From positions 1-45,621 of the forward strand of contig CAMUOM010000004.1 of the NCBI GenBank assembly GCA_947090635.1: 45,621 nt of DNA, read 5' to 3'. Each line of letters opens with the position of its first letter. Within the stretch, counting starts at the first letter, position 1. The translations under genes and the position numbers were made by a program. Source of the stretch: an uncultured Candidatus Saccharibacteria bacterium (GTDB lineage: Bacteria > Patescibacteriota > Saccharimonadia > Saccharimonadales > Saccharimonadaceae). This document shows positions 7,051 to 15,059 of the stretch, one piece after another. The notes below the pieces were generated by a model, which saw nothing but the letters and a program-made list of their open reading frames with translations, did no database searches and was not told where the DNA came from.

Positions 7051-7554
7051 ATGAATAAAGCAGATGAATCGGCGGCTAGCACTATCATCTTGCGCAAGCG
7101 CAAGAATGCTATTAGTGATATTTATGACCGCTTGCGTCGTAAATACGGCGCGAACGAAGCCGGCGTGGTGGCTAATAGCCGCTATGTGGTGAAGGTTTAC
7201 CCGCATGCTGGCAAGCGTGTCTTTGATAACGTCGACGTGATGGCGGTGTTTATCTTTGACCTCTGTAGTGCGTCGGACGTCATCAAGGAGTACAACGTGC
7301 AACAATCCACGGCCGAAGACAAATGCACTTGGCGCTACTGCATCGGTAGCCTCGCGCAACTCTACCTGCCTACGCGGTACATGCGAGTGCCGTGGATATT
7401 GAAGTTTAAAGTGCAGCACGAGCTGACTCGTCTCAACCCAGAGTGGCGCGCCGACCAAGTTGGCGGCAAATTGCAGATTGACATGCTCTCCGCTGCCCTC
7501 AACTTGCCACCGCTCACTCCAGACGACCAAGCTTGCCTGCTCCTCAGTTTCTAA
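7051..7554 (+). CDS. Array paralogue P3, single module, function unknown
   Basis: 167 aa. The ATG after AAAGGATGAAACA was chosen; an ATG inside that string is out of frame and closes after three codons. Hallmarks: a long charged N-terminal helix (about 14-33), SRYVVKV at 43-49, AVFIFDL at 65-71, WRYCIGS at 94-100 in place of YELMP, NPEWRADQ at 129-136 and LQIDMLS just after. Soluble and unrecognised. It is the first paralogue after the surface-protein insertion, and its promoter has a weaker -10 than most others in the array. Confidence 0.8.
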   Translation: MNKADESAASTIILRKRKNAISDIYDRLRRKYGANEAGVVANSRYVVKVYPHAGKRVFDNVDVMAVFIFDLCSASDVIKEYNVQQSTAEDKCTWRYCIGSLAQLYLPTRYMRVPWILKFKVQHELTRLNPEWRADQVGGKLQIDMLSAALNLPPLTPDDQACLLLSF

Positions 7555-7561
7555 CCAATTA

Positions 7562-7590
7562 CCCCCGCTACGCTGCGGGGGATTTTATTT
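7562..7590 (+). terminator. P3 terminator
   Basis: CCCCCGC-TACGCT-GCGGGGG followed by ATTTTATTT, whose end is shared with the -35 of P4. Confidence 0.85.
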
Positions 7591-7667
7591 GACAAACCAA
7601 GCCTTATATTGTACTATATTCGCATCCGTTGGATGTACATTAGAGTGATTACGAGAAAGGAATGGCG
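7589..7667 (+). promoter_or_regulatory. P4 promoter and leader
   Basis: TTGACA, 17-bp spacer, TACTAT (7612-7617). H1 is CATCC-GTT-GGATG (7623-7635), whose last G begins GTACATTA. AAAGGA follows 16 nt later. Confidence 0.8.
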
Positions 7668-8132
7668 ATGCCAAAGCCAAACTTAATCCAGTACCAAGAG
7701 ATGAGCCAGTATGAACAGTGGCTGCTTAAGGCACGCGTCCTACAACGCTACAAAGATAAGCGCGACCGCTATGAGGCGCTGTTGTATCGCAATGTGCTGC
7801 ATAACGACAGGAAGATGATGGAAATTGTCATCTTCGACTGCTACGACTATGTACACACTTACCTTTATAGGGACTCAGCCACCCGCGAGCGTCTCTTCTT
7901 GGTGAGCGACCTCTGTCGCGTTTACTGTAAACCGACCGATACCGACGAGCAATGTGCCGCGTTAGTAGCGGACGAGTTGCAGCAGCGTGAGCCTGACTGG
8001 CGAGGATACCAATTCTCCAACACAAGCATCGACACTTGCGTTAGCCTTGGCCGCGCCAAAGATTTAAACTATTTGCTTTGTCTCACGGACCCTGTAATCT
8101 ACGATAATCATAGTGTGCTTTTGCCATTATGA
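7668..8132 (+). CDS. Array paralogue P4, single module, function unknown
   Basis: 154 aa. Two in-frame ATGs lie 6 nt apart; the second was chosen because AAAGGA then sits 6 nt upstream, while it abuts the first. Hallmarks: a long helix at about 9-30, DRYEALL at 33-39, IVIFDCY at 53-59 (DR replaced by DC), RLFLVSDL in the YELMP position, and EPDWRGYQ at 108-115. Clearly the same family as P1-P3 by order and spacing of these elements, with low overall identity. Closes with SVLLPL. Stop codon is TGA, direct evidence that TGA is not reassigned here. Confidence 0.8.
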   Translation: MPKPNLIQYQEMSQYEQWLLKARVLQRYKDKRDRYEALLYRNVLHNDRKMMEIVIFDCYDYVHTYLYRDSATRERLFLVSDLCRVYCKPTDTDEQCAALVADELQQREPDWRGYQFSNTSIDTCVSLGRAKDLNYLLCLTDPVIYDNHSVLLPL

Positions 8133-8136
8133 CCCC

Positions 8137-8164
8137 AGCCCTTGCTTTGCAAGGGCTTTTCTTT
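8137..8164 (+). terminator. P4 terminator
   Basis: AGCCCTTGC-TTT-GCAAGGGCT, a 9-bp perfect stem followed by TTTCTTT. Confidence 0.85.
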
Positions 8165-8189
8165 GCTGGCAGCGTCGCGCGGCGTGTTG

Positions 8190-8252
8190 TATAATTAAAG
8201 AGTTGCCCAAGGAGGGTTGCACATTTGCAAGTACGACCGTTAGGAGGTTTCC
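8190..8252 (+). promoter_or_regulatory. P5 promoter (-10) and divergent leader
   Basis: TATAAT (8190-8195) without a convincing -35. The leader has a short TTGC/GCAA stem, GCACATTT in place of the octamer, and CC-GTTA-GG carrying the AGGAGG. It is the least typical leader of the array. Confidence 0.6.
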
Positions 8253-8711
8253 ATGCTTGTGATAGATAAGTTGAACGCGCTGGAGCGTGAAAATGCAATC
8301 AAGGCAATCAAACTTAGCCTTGCCCAGCGCCGCATTGACCGTTACCTAGCGTCATTCGCGCCAAACGTGGCGGTTACGCCCGAAGGCTATCAAGCCGGTG
8401 GCACGCTGATTGCCCTGTTTGACCACATGGCGGGAGATAAGCTAGTCAGCTACACTGATACTATTCGACACGAAAATTGCTACTTTGTGGCGAATATTGC
8501 GAGCATCTTAGTGACGCCCGAGGAAGAAAAGTCTGACCATCAGGCCTGTATAAAGCGCGCCATGGCGGAGCTGGATAAATACGACCCGAACTGGGCCAAC
8601 TCACAAGTGGCGCATCGCCGCGTGCTATCGCTTGACCGCGCTAGTTCTGGCCTCATTAAGGCGAGCGATATTCCAATCACCACTAGCGCCGTCTTCTACT
8701 TGCCAATTTAA
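8253..8711 (+). CDS. Array paralogue P5, single module, function unknown
   Basis: 152 aa, last of the single-module group. The ATG lies 5 nt after AGGAGG. Hallmarks: helix at 10-27, DRYLASF at 29-35, LIALFDH at 52-58 (DR replaced by DH), YFVANIAS in the YELMP position, YDPNWANSQ at 110-118, and a closing strand VFYLPI. Its leader has the most diverged octamer and the weakest -35 in the array, so its expression may differ from that of its neighbours. Confidence 0.8.
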   Translation: MLVIDKLNALERENAIKAIKLSLAQRRIDRYLASFAPNVAVTPEGYQAGGTLIALFDHMAGDKLVSYTDTIRHENCYFVANIASILVTPEEEKSDHQACIKRAMAELDKYDPNWANSQVAHRRVLSLDRASSGLIKASDIPITTSAVFYLPI

Positions 8712-8717
8712 GAATTG

Positions 8718-8745
8718 CCCCACCGCTCGCCGGTGGGGTTTTATT
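8718..8745 (+). terminator. P5 terminator
   Basis: CCCCACC-GCTCGCC-GGTGGGG and TTTTATT, overlapping the -35 of P6. Confidence 0.85.
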
Positions 8746-8825
8746 GACATCACCCTGCCGAGTGGTTACACTAGTGCTATCGGGCAGCATGGAGCAGCCC
8801 CAAGACCTTTGAAAGGTAGTACATT
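8744..8825 (+). promoter_or_regulatory. P6 promoter and leader
   Basis: TTGACA, 17-bp spacer, TACACT (8767-8772). H1 is GGGC-A-GC/GC-A-GCCC with an A-A mismatch (8782-8800). H2 is ACCTT-TGA-AAGGT, then GTACATTATG, where the octamer's last A is the A of the start codon. Confidence 0.8.
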
Positions 8826-9710
8826 ATGATAGAGATTTTGGAGTCTGGCGATATGTCGGCGGGCCATGAGGAGGCGTGGAACTACACCCACCGCCGTTAT
8901 GGCCACCGCGGCATCTTTAGCCGTTATTTAGCATCGGTTTGTCTCGTGTCGGACCGGCAGAGTGGCTGTTTGGTTGGCGTTTATATCTACGATATGTACG
9001 CGCCACGGCGGCTGTCAGTGGTGAAGGACGACCATGGCAAGCTACTTCGTTATGAGGTAGGTGCAATGAGTGAGTTCTGGCCGTTATTAACCGACGGCTA
9101 CAACACGAACGACATCAAGCAGCGAATTTACACCGACATCAAGTCGATTGATAAATTCTGGCTTGATGACCAGTGTAACAGCGATTACCACGACGGCGGC
9201 ATGGGTGAACTCACGGTCATCTATAGCGATTTTGTGGGCGACGCCGATGGCGTGCTGCAAATTTATCCGAATCGCGATGATGAAGCATCGAACCAATTTG
9301 CCGTGCTTGTCACAGACTGCACCGCCGACCCTGCCCGCGCCTGCGAGCTAAAAAGTCGCCTGCACCGTAGCTGTGGCAAAAACCGCGGCGCGCGCTACTT
9401 GGCCTTTTGTGGCATATTCCCACTTGGCAGTGACAAGTATAGCGTGGTGGCGCAAGTGTTTGACCGTTGCAGCGTGAAGGCGCTGCGCTACTTTGACTAT
9501 GGTACCGAACAACGGTATTTTCAGGAGCCGGCGTGGAGCATGTGCTTTACTCAATGCGTTTACACCACTGGCGCGGTAGCGGCAGCGGTTGACAATGAGA
9601 TGAAGCGCGTGTGCAAGCACTATGCCAAAGGCGCGTTGGATGTGGTGTTACAGCCAAGCAACCAATTTTTCAGCCCATACAACCGCTATCGGTTGCCGTT
9701 GTCTCTATAA
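8826..9710 (+). CDS. Array paralogue P6, two modules, function unknown
   Basis: 294 aa, first of the two-module genes. Module 1: SRYLASV at 32-38, VYIYDMY at 52-58 (DR replaced by DM), RYEVGAM at 75-81, FWLDDQ at 111-116. Module 2: ARYLAFCG near 193-200, AQVFDRC near 212-218, QRYFQEP near 230, and a closing YRLPLSL. Compared with P7-P23 the second module is closer to a single-module gene, which fits fusion of two P1-P5-like units. Soluble, cysteine-containing, no known domain. Confidence 0.8.
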   Translation: MIEILESGDMSAGHEEAWNYTHRRYGHRGIFSRYLASVCLVSDRQSGCLVGVYIYDMYAPRRLSVVKDDHGKLLRYEVGAMSEFWPLLTDGYNTNDIKQRIYTDIKSIDKFWLDDQCNSDYHDGGMGELTVIYSDFVGDADGVLQIYPNRDDEASNQFAVLVTDCTADPARACELKSRLHRSCGKNRGARYLAFCGIFPLGSDKYSVVAQVFDRCSVKALRYFDYGTEQRYFQEPAWSMCFTQCVYTTGAVAAAVDNEMKRVCKHYAKGALDVVLQPSNQFFSPYNRYRLPLSL

Positions 9711-9714
9711 TTAA

Positions 9715-9750
9715 ATCCCCGCCCACGCGACGGGGATTTCGCTTGCTTAT
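9715..9750 (+). terminator. P6 terminator (weak T tract)
   Basis: ATCCCCG-CCCACGCGA-CGGGGAT followed by interrupted T runs (TTTCGCTTGCTTATTT). Less convincing than the others. Confidence 0.65.
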
Positions 9751-9836
9751 TTGACAAAACTAGCTATAAATTATATTATTTAAGTAGTCGAGTCGCACTT
9801 CGTGACTCACCGATGCCCTGAAGGAGGGTGGTACAT
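9751..9836 (+). promoter_or_regulatory. P7 promoter and leader
   Basis: TTGACA, 17-bp spacer, TATTAT (9774-9779). H1 is GAGTC/GACTC (9790-9808). H2 is CCC-TGAAGGA-GGG with the ribosome binding site inside, followed by GTACATAT. Confidence 0.8.
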
Positions 9837-10733
9837 ATGGTAGAAATACTAGACCCAGTTAATCGCTCCGCTGCGGCACAAGAGGTGCGAGTGCGATTAC
9901 TGCAAACTTACGGCGAAAAGCATAACGACCGTTATGTGGCTTGCGCGTATCGAACATTTGAGGGTGACCATGAGGTCAAAATGGCTTGCGTGTACGACAG
10001 ATGTGACATTGATACTGTCATTCAGGTACGCGACGATACCAATTTTACCCCAAGCTACGAGATGGCACCATTTTATAGTCTTGTGCTAGATAATGATGTT
10101 GATAACGTAGTTGAAGTGCGTCGCGCCATTTTTCGCGCATTAGATAAGGAACGCCCCGGTTGGGATAAACAACAGTGGCGCCCATCTAGCGCAGCTAAGA
10201 ATGGTTACGTTACTACCCGCAACATTAAAATTGCTGATTACCTTAACAACAACAATTGCCATTCGGTTTTTGGTAGCGCTCCAATGCTACAAGTGTTGCG
10301 CGGTTACGGCGATTGGCATTCGATGTTCAACATGGTGGATGAGCCATCATTTGTACCGGCGGACGACGTCAAATCTATGGCGGAGTATCTCAATAAACGT
10401 TATAACGACGCGTCGGAAGGCCACTACCGCATTGCGGCATTTTATGGCCACGCGAAGTTGAACGAGGCTGACCATATTCTGCTCATGCTGTTTGACCGCT
10501 GCAATACCGACTTGATGTCGCGTGTAGTCTCAGATGAGCGCGTTCGTTACTACATTGGTTCCGCTTGGCGCACTTGGTTGCCGGTTGACGCTTCAGCGCT
10601 GACTATTCATAAAGCCATGTTGCAAGGTGCGGCAAAGTTGACTGGCGGCAAAGCCAAAGGTGTGGATATTCTGCCGAGTTCAGATTCGCAGGAACTTTAC
10701 AGTTTTAGCCATTGCCGGTTACTAGTCAGTTAA
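9837..10733 (+). CDS. Array paralogue P7, two modules, function unknown
   Basis: 298 aa; the ATG follows AAGGAGGGTGGTACAT, and an in-frame GTG 9 nt upstream lies within the ribosome binding site. Module 1: DRYVACA at 31-37, CVYDRC at 51-56, SYEMAP at 73-78, RPGWDKQQW at 106-114. Module 2: YRIAAFYG near 204, LMLFDRC near 224, RYYIGSAW, ending VDILPSS and HCRLLVS. Both YDR and FDR motifs are intact. The first residues MVEILDP introduce the M(L/V)(V)EI(V/L) opening that recurs in P8-P11 and P22. Confidence 0.8.
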   Translation: MVEILDPVNRSAAAQEVRVRLLQTYGEKHNDRYVACAYRTFEGDHEVKMACVYDRCDIDTVIQVRDDTNFTPSYEMAPFYSLVLDNDVDNVVEVRRAIFRALDKERPGWDKQQWRPSSAAKNGYVTTRNIKIADYLNNNNCHSVFGSAPMLQVLRGYGDWHSMFNMVDEPSFVPADDVKSMAEYLNKRYNDASEGHYRIAAFYGHAKLNEADHILLMLFDRCNTDLMSRVVSDERVRYYIGSAWRTWLPVDASALTIHKAMLQGAAKLTGGKAKGVDILPSSDSQELYSFSHCRLLVS

Positions 10734-10743
10734 TTTCTACTAA

Positions 10744-10769
10744 AGAGCCCCGTTTGGGGCTCTTTTTTT
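10744..10769 (+). terminator. P7 terminator
   Basis: AGAGCCCC-GTTT-GGGGCTCT, 8-bp perfect stem, and seven T. Confidence 0.9.
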
Positions 10770-10852
10770 GACAGCTTGTATTGGTTATTGTATGATTGTG
10801 GCAACCGAGCTACATTCCGGTAGTTCGTGAGACCGAAAGGTGGTTCTTTAAA
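10768..10852 (+). promoter_or_regulatory. P8 promoter and leader
   Basis: TTGACA begins in the last two T of the previous terminator; 17-bp spacer; TATGAT (10791-10796). H1 is CGAGCTAC-ATTCCG-GTAGTTCG (8 bp, one G-U). H2 is ACC-GAAA-GGT. The octamer has decayed to GGTTCTTTA. Confidence 0.8.
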
Positions 10853-11785
10853 ATGCCAATTGAGATAGTAGAGTTGGCGCCGCCGTTTAACCTCGACCCT
10901 GGTGAAGATTTAAAGCAGCTGCTAGAGCAAGGTTTGACGGCGCCGGTCCGTGAATCGCGAAACCGTTATGAGGTTTGGAATTTGCACATGATGGGTGAAT
11001 CTGGCCATGAGATAAATGTGGTACACATTTACGACCGGTTGCGTTTGTCTAATGTCCATACGATATATGACGAAGCTGGTAACCGAATCGGTCACGAGAT
11101 GATGCCTATCGGCAGTATTCCGCTTGACACGCCCCGCGAGGGTTGCGCGCCAGTGCTGAATGCAGTGAATGGTTACCTTGATGACGTTAACCGTCACTGG
11201 CGCAGCCGACAGGACATGGCGACATTTCGGCGTGATGCATATTGCAATATCCTCACTGCTGATTGCTATGCCCCAGACACGACGCTGGTAATTGACCCGT
11301 TGGCTTGGGAGTCGAAGCAAACGCCGGTGGCGATTGAGTGGGCGGGCAGCCAAGATTCGCCGCATCAAGCAAAACGGTTTAAGGCGATGCACCAAGCGGT
11401 GCGTCAGATATACAATGACAGTGGTGATTATGCCCGATTTGTGGTCTTTTATGGGCCAACGCAAGGCGCGAATCAGCTAGTATATCTGTTCGACCGGCAA
11501 AACATCGACCATATTTACTGTTGTACGTCGCAAAATCAGCAAGGCAAAAAGCGCTATTTCGCCCTGCCCGTCCGGCATGTGCGCACTGAGCGTACTGCTC
11601 CGGCGGAAATTGAGGCGCTGGTACGTAGTTCGCTGCTTCGGCGGTATCGTCAGAGCCTGTCGCTGACTGAAGTCAGTGCTAATTTTGACCCGTTGCGGGC
11701 AGAAATTCAGTTGATACCAGCCACCGGCACAAAGCATGTTATGTTTGGCTGTGGTACGGTGCGATTGAACTTGCCCGAGTTGTAG
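10853..11785 (+). CDS. Array paralogue P8, two modules, function unknown
   Basis: 310 aa. Start set by the conserved leader; the upstream in-frame codons belong to the leader hairpins. Module 1: NRYEVW at 37-42, VHIYDRL at 57-63, DEAGN turn, HEMMP at 81-85, NRHWRSRQ at 113-120. Module 2: RFVVFYG near 208, YLFDRQN near 224, RYFALPV near 245, FDPLRAEIQLIP near 278 and a closing VRLNLPEL. These elements define the best-preserved two-module subgroup (P8-P11), whose members sit next to each other and so probably arose by stepwise tandem duplication. Confidence 0.85.
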   Translation: MPIEIVELAPPFNLDPGEDLKQLLEQGLTAPVRESRNRYEVWNLHMMGESGHEINVVHIYDRLRLSNVHTIYDEAGNRIGHEMMPIGSIPLDTPREGCAPVLNAVNGYLDDVNRHWRSRQDMATFRRDAYCNILTADCYAPDTTLVIDPLAWESKQTPVAIEWAGSQDSPHQAKRFKAMHQAVRQIYNDSGDYARFVVFYGPTQGANQLVYLFDRQNIDHIYCCTSQNQQGKKRYFALPVRHVRTERTAPAEIEALVRSSLLRRYRQSLSLTEVSANFDPLRAEIQLIPATGTKHVMFGCGTVRLNLPEL

Positions 11786-11824
11786 CCGTTGCGCTACCAT
11801 GCCATCTAACCTACCTCTGTACGC

Positions 11825-11857
11825 AGAGCCTCCCCTTTCGCGGAGGCTCTTTTATTT
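11825..11857 (+). terminator. P8 terminator
   Basis: AGAGCCTCC/GGAGGCTCT, 9-bp perfect stem with an 8-nt loop, then TTTTATTT. Confidence 0.9.
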
Positions 11858-11871
11858 AAGCATAAACCCTA

Positions 11872-11959
11872 TTGACAATAAGCATAAAAAGTTATATAAT
11901 AAAAACACGGATTGCAAAGGGTAATTCGTTGATTGGACCGAAAGGTTGGTACCTTACAA
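11872..11959 (+). promoter_or_regulatory. P9 promoter and leader
   Basis: TTGACA, 17-bp spacer, TATAAT (11895-11900); the whole core is almost identical to those of P14, P15 and P18. H1 is CGGATTGC-AAAG-GTAATTCG-like pairing with G-U pairs. H2 is ACC-GAAA-GGT, then GTACCTTA. Confidence 0.8.
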
Positions 11960-12877
11960 ATGTTAGTAGAATTAATTGAGTCAGCTGGATTTGACAACAA
12001 AGTGAAATACAATGCTGAGAGATTGCTGCGTTGTGGCGTGAAAGACGATGAGTCGAATCGCTATACGGTGTGGCGTCTTGGTGCGGTTGACGACAATGGG
12101 CAAGCGGTAGACACCGCTTATCTGTATGACCGATTGGATGCTAATGGTGTCCAGGCGGTGTACGATGAGAACGGTGACTTGTATGATTATGAGCTTAGAG
12201 CAGCATATACCGTTCAGACACCCAAAGATGCGACAGTAATCGAGGCAGTCGATACTGTGGTAGGTTTGGCAAATGACTTGAATAGCGCTAGCGGTATCAA
12301 AAAACAGCTTGACACGAAGCAGTTGCGCCGCGATGTGGTATTTAACTGCATTAAGTCGGACTATGTCGCATCTGGCACTGACCTTAAGTTGGTAATGAAC
12401 CCATTGTTGCCAGAGCTAAAGCCAGTTGCTATTGAACGCGTTGGCTATCAGTCGCCAAATAACCGCTTTGAAACGGTGCGAACGAGGGCTAGCGAACGAT
12501 ATGGTGATGGCAAGAGGCCGCGCTTTATGGTATTTTGCGCGCCAACTGTTGGCAAGCACAAGGTGGACACTATGCTCTACTTGTTCGATGTCTTGAACTT
12601 CGATTCTCTCTCCTGCCGTCATGGTAATGGTGAAGACCGTTACTTCTACGAGCCACTTGAGAGCTTGAGCGTACCGTACGACAATCCAATCGAGATTGAG
12701 CATATCACGCGTGATTATTTACTCCGTAAGTATGAAGCGGATATGGAGTTTGCTCAGCAAAAGACAAAGTTTGACCGCGGCCGCGCGGAAATCAATATTT
12801 TGCCGTTTACTAATCAGAAGCATGTCGTATCGAGTTGCGGTACCGCACGTTTGTATCTAAAACTGACTAATCTATAA
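11960..12877 (+). CDS. Array paralogue P9, two modules, function unknown
   Basis: 305 aa. Module 1: NRYTVWR at 33-39, AYLYDRL at 53-59, DENGD turn, DYELRA at 76-81. The usual PxWxxxQ helix end is missing: the corresponding stretch reads NDLNSASGIKKQ without tryptophan. Module 2: PRFMVFCAP, LYLFDVLNF (DR replaced by DV), RYFYEPL, INILPF and a closing ARLYLKLTNL. Loss of the Trp in module 1 and of the Arg in module 2 makes this member useful for telling structural from functional residues. Confidence 0.8.
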   Translation: MLVELIESAGFDNKVKYNAERLLRCGVKDDESNRYTVWRLGAVDDNGQAVDTAYLYDRLDANGVQAVYDENGDLYDYELRAAYTVQTPKDATVIEAVDTVVGLANDLNSASGIKKQLDTKQLRRDVVFNCIKSDYVASGTDLKLVMNPLLPELKPVAIERVGYQSPNNRFETVRTRASERYGDGKRPRFMVFCAPTVGKHKVDTMLYLFDVLNFDSLSCRHGNGEDRYFYEPLESLSVPYDNPIEIEHITRDYLLRKYEADMEFAQQKTKFDRGRAEINILPFTNQKHVVSSCGTARLYLKLTNL

Positions 12878-12886
12878 CATTCCCTG

Positions 12887-12913
12887 CCCCGGCTTCGGCC
12901 GGGGTTTTTCTTT
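12887..12913 (+). terminator. P9 terminator with UUCG tetraloop
   Basis: CCCCGGC-TTCG-GCCGGGG closes a C(UUCG)G tetraloop, followed by TTTTTCTTT. Confidence 0.9.
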
Positions 12914-12920
12914 ACCTCTG

Positions 12921-13004
12921 TTGACGGAGACAGTGAATTTATTATATAGTATGGTAAGTTGAGGCACATCCAGTGCCTCCCCGACCGAAAGGTAGTACTT
13001 TTAA
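12921..13004 (+). promoter_or_regulatory. P10 promoter and leader
   Basis: TTGACG, 18-bp spacer, TATAGT (12945-12950). H1 is a perfect GAGGCAC-ATCCA-GTGCCTC (12961-12979). H2 is ACC-GAAA-GGT, then GTACTTTT. Confidence 0.8.
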
Positions 13005-13886
13005 ATGCTAGTAGAAATAGTAGAGCCCGTGAAGTTTAATTCGGAGGCTAACGCTGGAATCGTGGGATTCCTTGATGAAGTGCAAGCTTCGAACAATTTG
13101 GGCGACCGGTATGAAGTGCAGCGCAGGATAATTGAGGACAACAGTAATGTCAGCTATGTAGCGGTTTACGACCGCTTGGACGTGAACAACATCTACGCGG
13201 TGTACGACGAGAACTCACGGCTAATGCGCTATAACCTCTTGCCGCAAGAGACTTTGCTCGTGCCAACGCGTGAGGTTGTGGCGGCTGTGCAGGCGACCGA
13301 AGATTATCTGGATAGGACAAACAAATCGTGGCGTGAGCAGCAAGACTCTGATGCTCTAGCGCGTGCAGTTGAAGCAAATTGTATTACGCGCAAGAACAAC
13401 GGTGCGGGCTCTGCTGTGTTTGATGCCATGGTACTCCGTTCGAAGCCCGACTTTGTCGAGTGGGTGGATGCCACAGAGTTTGCTGGCCAGCTGAAAAAGC
13501 TGTATGGCAGGCGTGGTGACGCGCAACGCTTTTTAGCGTTCTGCGCACCTTACGCTTACGGTCTTGACGATAAGGCAACCGATACCAAGATTTATTTGTT
13601 TGACCGGTTGGGCGGCATCAATTTGTACTGCCGACATCTAGCAAATGGTAAGCAACGCTACTACATTGAGCCAGTTGATAGCCGTGTTACGACGCATACT
13701 GATTTTGAGCACCTCGAGCTAGCGGCGCGTGCCGTCTTGACGACCTATGCAGTTGATGTTTTTGCTGACAAATCCGTGAAGAAGTTTGACCCGTTCAAGG
13801 TTAACCTAAATCTAGTAATGGCGCGTGGCAACCACGTGGCGACTGCTTGGTCGCATGCCCACTTACCCTTACCCGAGCTCAAATAG
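13005..13886 (+). CDS. Array paralogue P10, two modules, function unknown
   Basis: 293 aa. Module 1: DRYEVQ at 34-39, VAVYDRL at 52-58, DENSR turn, RYNLLP at 75-80, KSWREQQ at 107-113. Module 2: QRFLAFCAP, IYLFDRL, QRYYIEPV, FDPFKVNLNLV and a closing LPLPELK. It shares the opening MLVEIVEP with P11, and the two leaders share a covarying H1, so the pair is a clear adjacent duplication. Soluble, unrecognised. Confidence 0.85.
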   Translation: MLVEIVEPVKFNSEANAGIVGFLDEVQASNNLGDRYEVQRRIIEDNSNVSYVAVYDRLDVNNIYAVYDENSRLMRYNLLPQETLLVPTREVVAAVQATEDYLDRTNKSWREQQDSDALARAVEANCITRKNNGAGSAVFDAMVLRSKPDFVEWVDATEFAGQLKKLYGRRGDAQRFLAFCAPYAYGLDDKATDTKIYLFDRLGGINLYCRHLANGKQRYYIEPVDSRVTTHTDFEHLELAARAVLTTYAVDVFADKSVKKFDPFKVNLNLVMARGNHVATAWSHAHLPLPELK

Positions 13887-13891
13887 CTACT

Positions 13892-13916
13892 CCCCTGACC
13901 TTGTGTCAGGGGTTTT
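13892..13916 (+). terminator. P10 terminator
   Basis: CCCCTGAC-CTTGT-GTCAGGGG and TTTT. This stem recurs nearly unchanged after P12, P14, P17 and P20. Confidence 0.85.
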
Positions 13917-13919
13917 AAA

Positions 13920-14002
13920 TTGACGGCTATAGCAAATTATTGTATAGTATGATTAGTTGAGGTGTATCCTGCGCCTCTCCGACCGAAAGGTGGTACATTA
14001 CA
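13920..14002 (+). promoter_or_regulatory. P11 promoter and leader
   Basis: TTGACG, 17-bp spacer, TATAGT (13943-13948). H1 is GAGGTGT-ATCCT-GCGCCTC, pairing kept by two G-U where P10 has Watson-Crick pairs. H2 is ACC-GAAA-GGT, then GTACATTA. Confidence 0.85.
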
Positions 14003-14932
14003 ATGGTAGTAGAAATAGTAGAGCCAATTGAGGATGTCACGGGTGGTGATGAGCTAACACGGCAACAGCTGCTGGCTGGCTTGGCGGATGGCGACAATAG
14101 CTATTTGCGCTATGAGGCGCGCCATGCCAACATGGTTGGCGTGGGCGGCAAAGGCGCGAGTGTGGTTTATCTTTACGACCGTTTGGCGTTTCCTAATATG
14201 AAGGTGGTGCGTGACGAAATGGGCCACCACTTTAGCTACGAGATGATGCCAATTCGTACCGTCACCCTGCCCTGCGCTAGCTCGACTGCCGCAGTGCGAG
14301 CCGCCACGCACAAGTGCATTGAGCAACTCAATAGCGACTGGTGCACTGACCGTGACTGGACTATGTTTGACCGCGATTTATTCTTAAGCCAAATTAACCT
14401 CCGTTGCTACGCGCCGAACACGACGCTCTGGCTTAATCCGGTAAACCGCGCGCTGGTGCGCGACTTGCCGACCGTGGTTGAGACCGTGGGCTATGGCGCC
14501 TATGCCGGCGTGCCGGATAAGTTCTTGAAGATGCGGCAGCGTGTGGCGGGGCTGTATGGCGGCGCTGCGCGGTTCGTGGTGTTTTATGGATATGATACGC
14601 TTTCTTGCAATAAGGCGATGTTCTTATATCTGTTTGACCGCCAAAACTTGGGGCAGGTTTATTGTCGCGACCACCGTAGCTGTGGACAGAGCCGCTTCTT
14701 CGCCAAGCCGGTGTATCAAGTACGCGCTGAGTACGTGAGCCAGAAAATGGCAGAATTTACTGCGCGCCGGCTGATGCTGAAGCAGTATAAGTCTGCTCTG
14801 AAGATGGCTCGTCTCGACCGCTTGGCGATGTTTGACTCCACCAAGGTGAAGTTGAACCTCCTCCCTAACATTGACCAAAACTATGCTTTGACCGAGCGCA
14901 GCCGCATTCGGCTGAACCTTACAGAGCTGTAG
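14003..14932 (+). CDS. Array paralogue P11, two modules, function unknown
   Basis: 309 aa. Module 1: LRYEAR at 35-40, VVYLYDRL at 54-61, DEMGH turn, SYEMMP at 78-83, NSDWCTDRD at 110-118 (final Q replaced by D). Linker with RCYAPNTTLWLNP, also seen in P8. Module 2: RFVVFYG near 190, LYLFDRQN near 211, SRFFAKPV near 231, FDSTKVKLNLLP near 274 and a closing IRLNLTEL. Together with P8 it is among the clearest displays of the family consensus. Confidence 0.85.
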   Translation: MVVEIVEPIEDVTGGDELTRQQLLAGLADGDNSYLRYEARHANMVGVGGKGASVVYLYDRLAFPNMKVVRDEMGHHFSYEMMPIRTVTLPCASSTAAVRAATHKCIEQLNSDWCTDRDWTMFDRDLFLSQINLRCYAPNTTLWLNPVNRALVRDLPTVVETVGYGAYAGVPDKFLKMRQRVAGLYGGAARFVVFYGYDTLSCNKAMFLYLFDRQNLGQVYCRDHRSCGQSRFFAKPVYQVRAEYVSQKMAEFTARRLMLKQYKSALKMARLDRLAMFDSTKVKLNLLPNIDQNYALTERSRIRLNLTEL

Positions 14933-14942
14933 CTACCAATGA

Positions 14943-14971
14943 CCTCTGGCCTAGTGCCAGAGGTTTTTATT
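14943..14971 (+). terminator. P11 terminator
   Basis: CCTCTGGC-CTAGT-GCCAGAGG and TTTTTATT; the last bases overlap the next -35. Confidence 0.9.
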
Positions 14972-15059
14972 GACAGAGTGGCTTAATCATTATATTATTA
15001 AGGCAGTGACCACACCGTGTGGCCATCTTGAATCTCTAGTAATTGAGGTGGTACCTTAC
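14970..15059 (+). promoter_or_regulatory. P12 promoter and leader
   Basis: TTGACA, 17-bp spacer, TATTAT (14993-14998). H1 is CCACA-CCG-TGTGG (15010-15022). H2 is CTC/GAG around nine bases with GAGGTGG as ribosome binding site, then GTACCTTA. Confidence 0.8.

Noticed and set aside
10796..10852. N-terminal extension of P8 (and similar extensions of P9, P12, P16, P21, P23)
   Set aside because: The extra codons translate the leader hairpins and ribosome binding site; the downstream ATG matches the other members.
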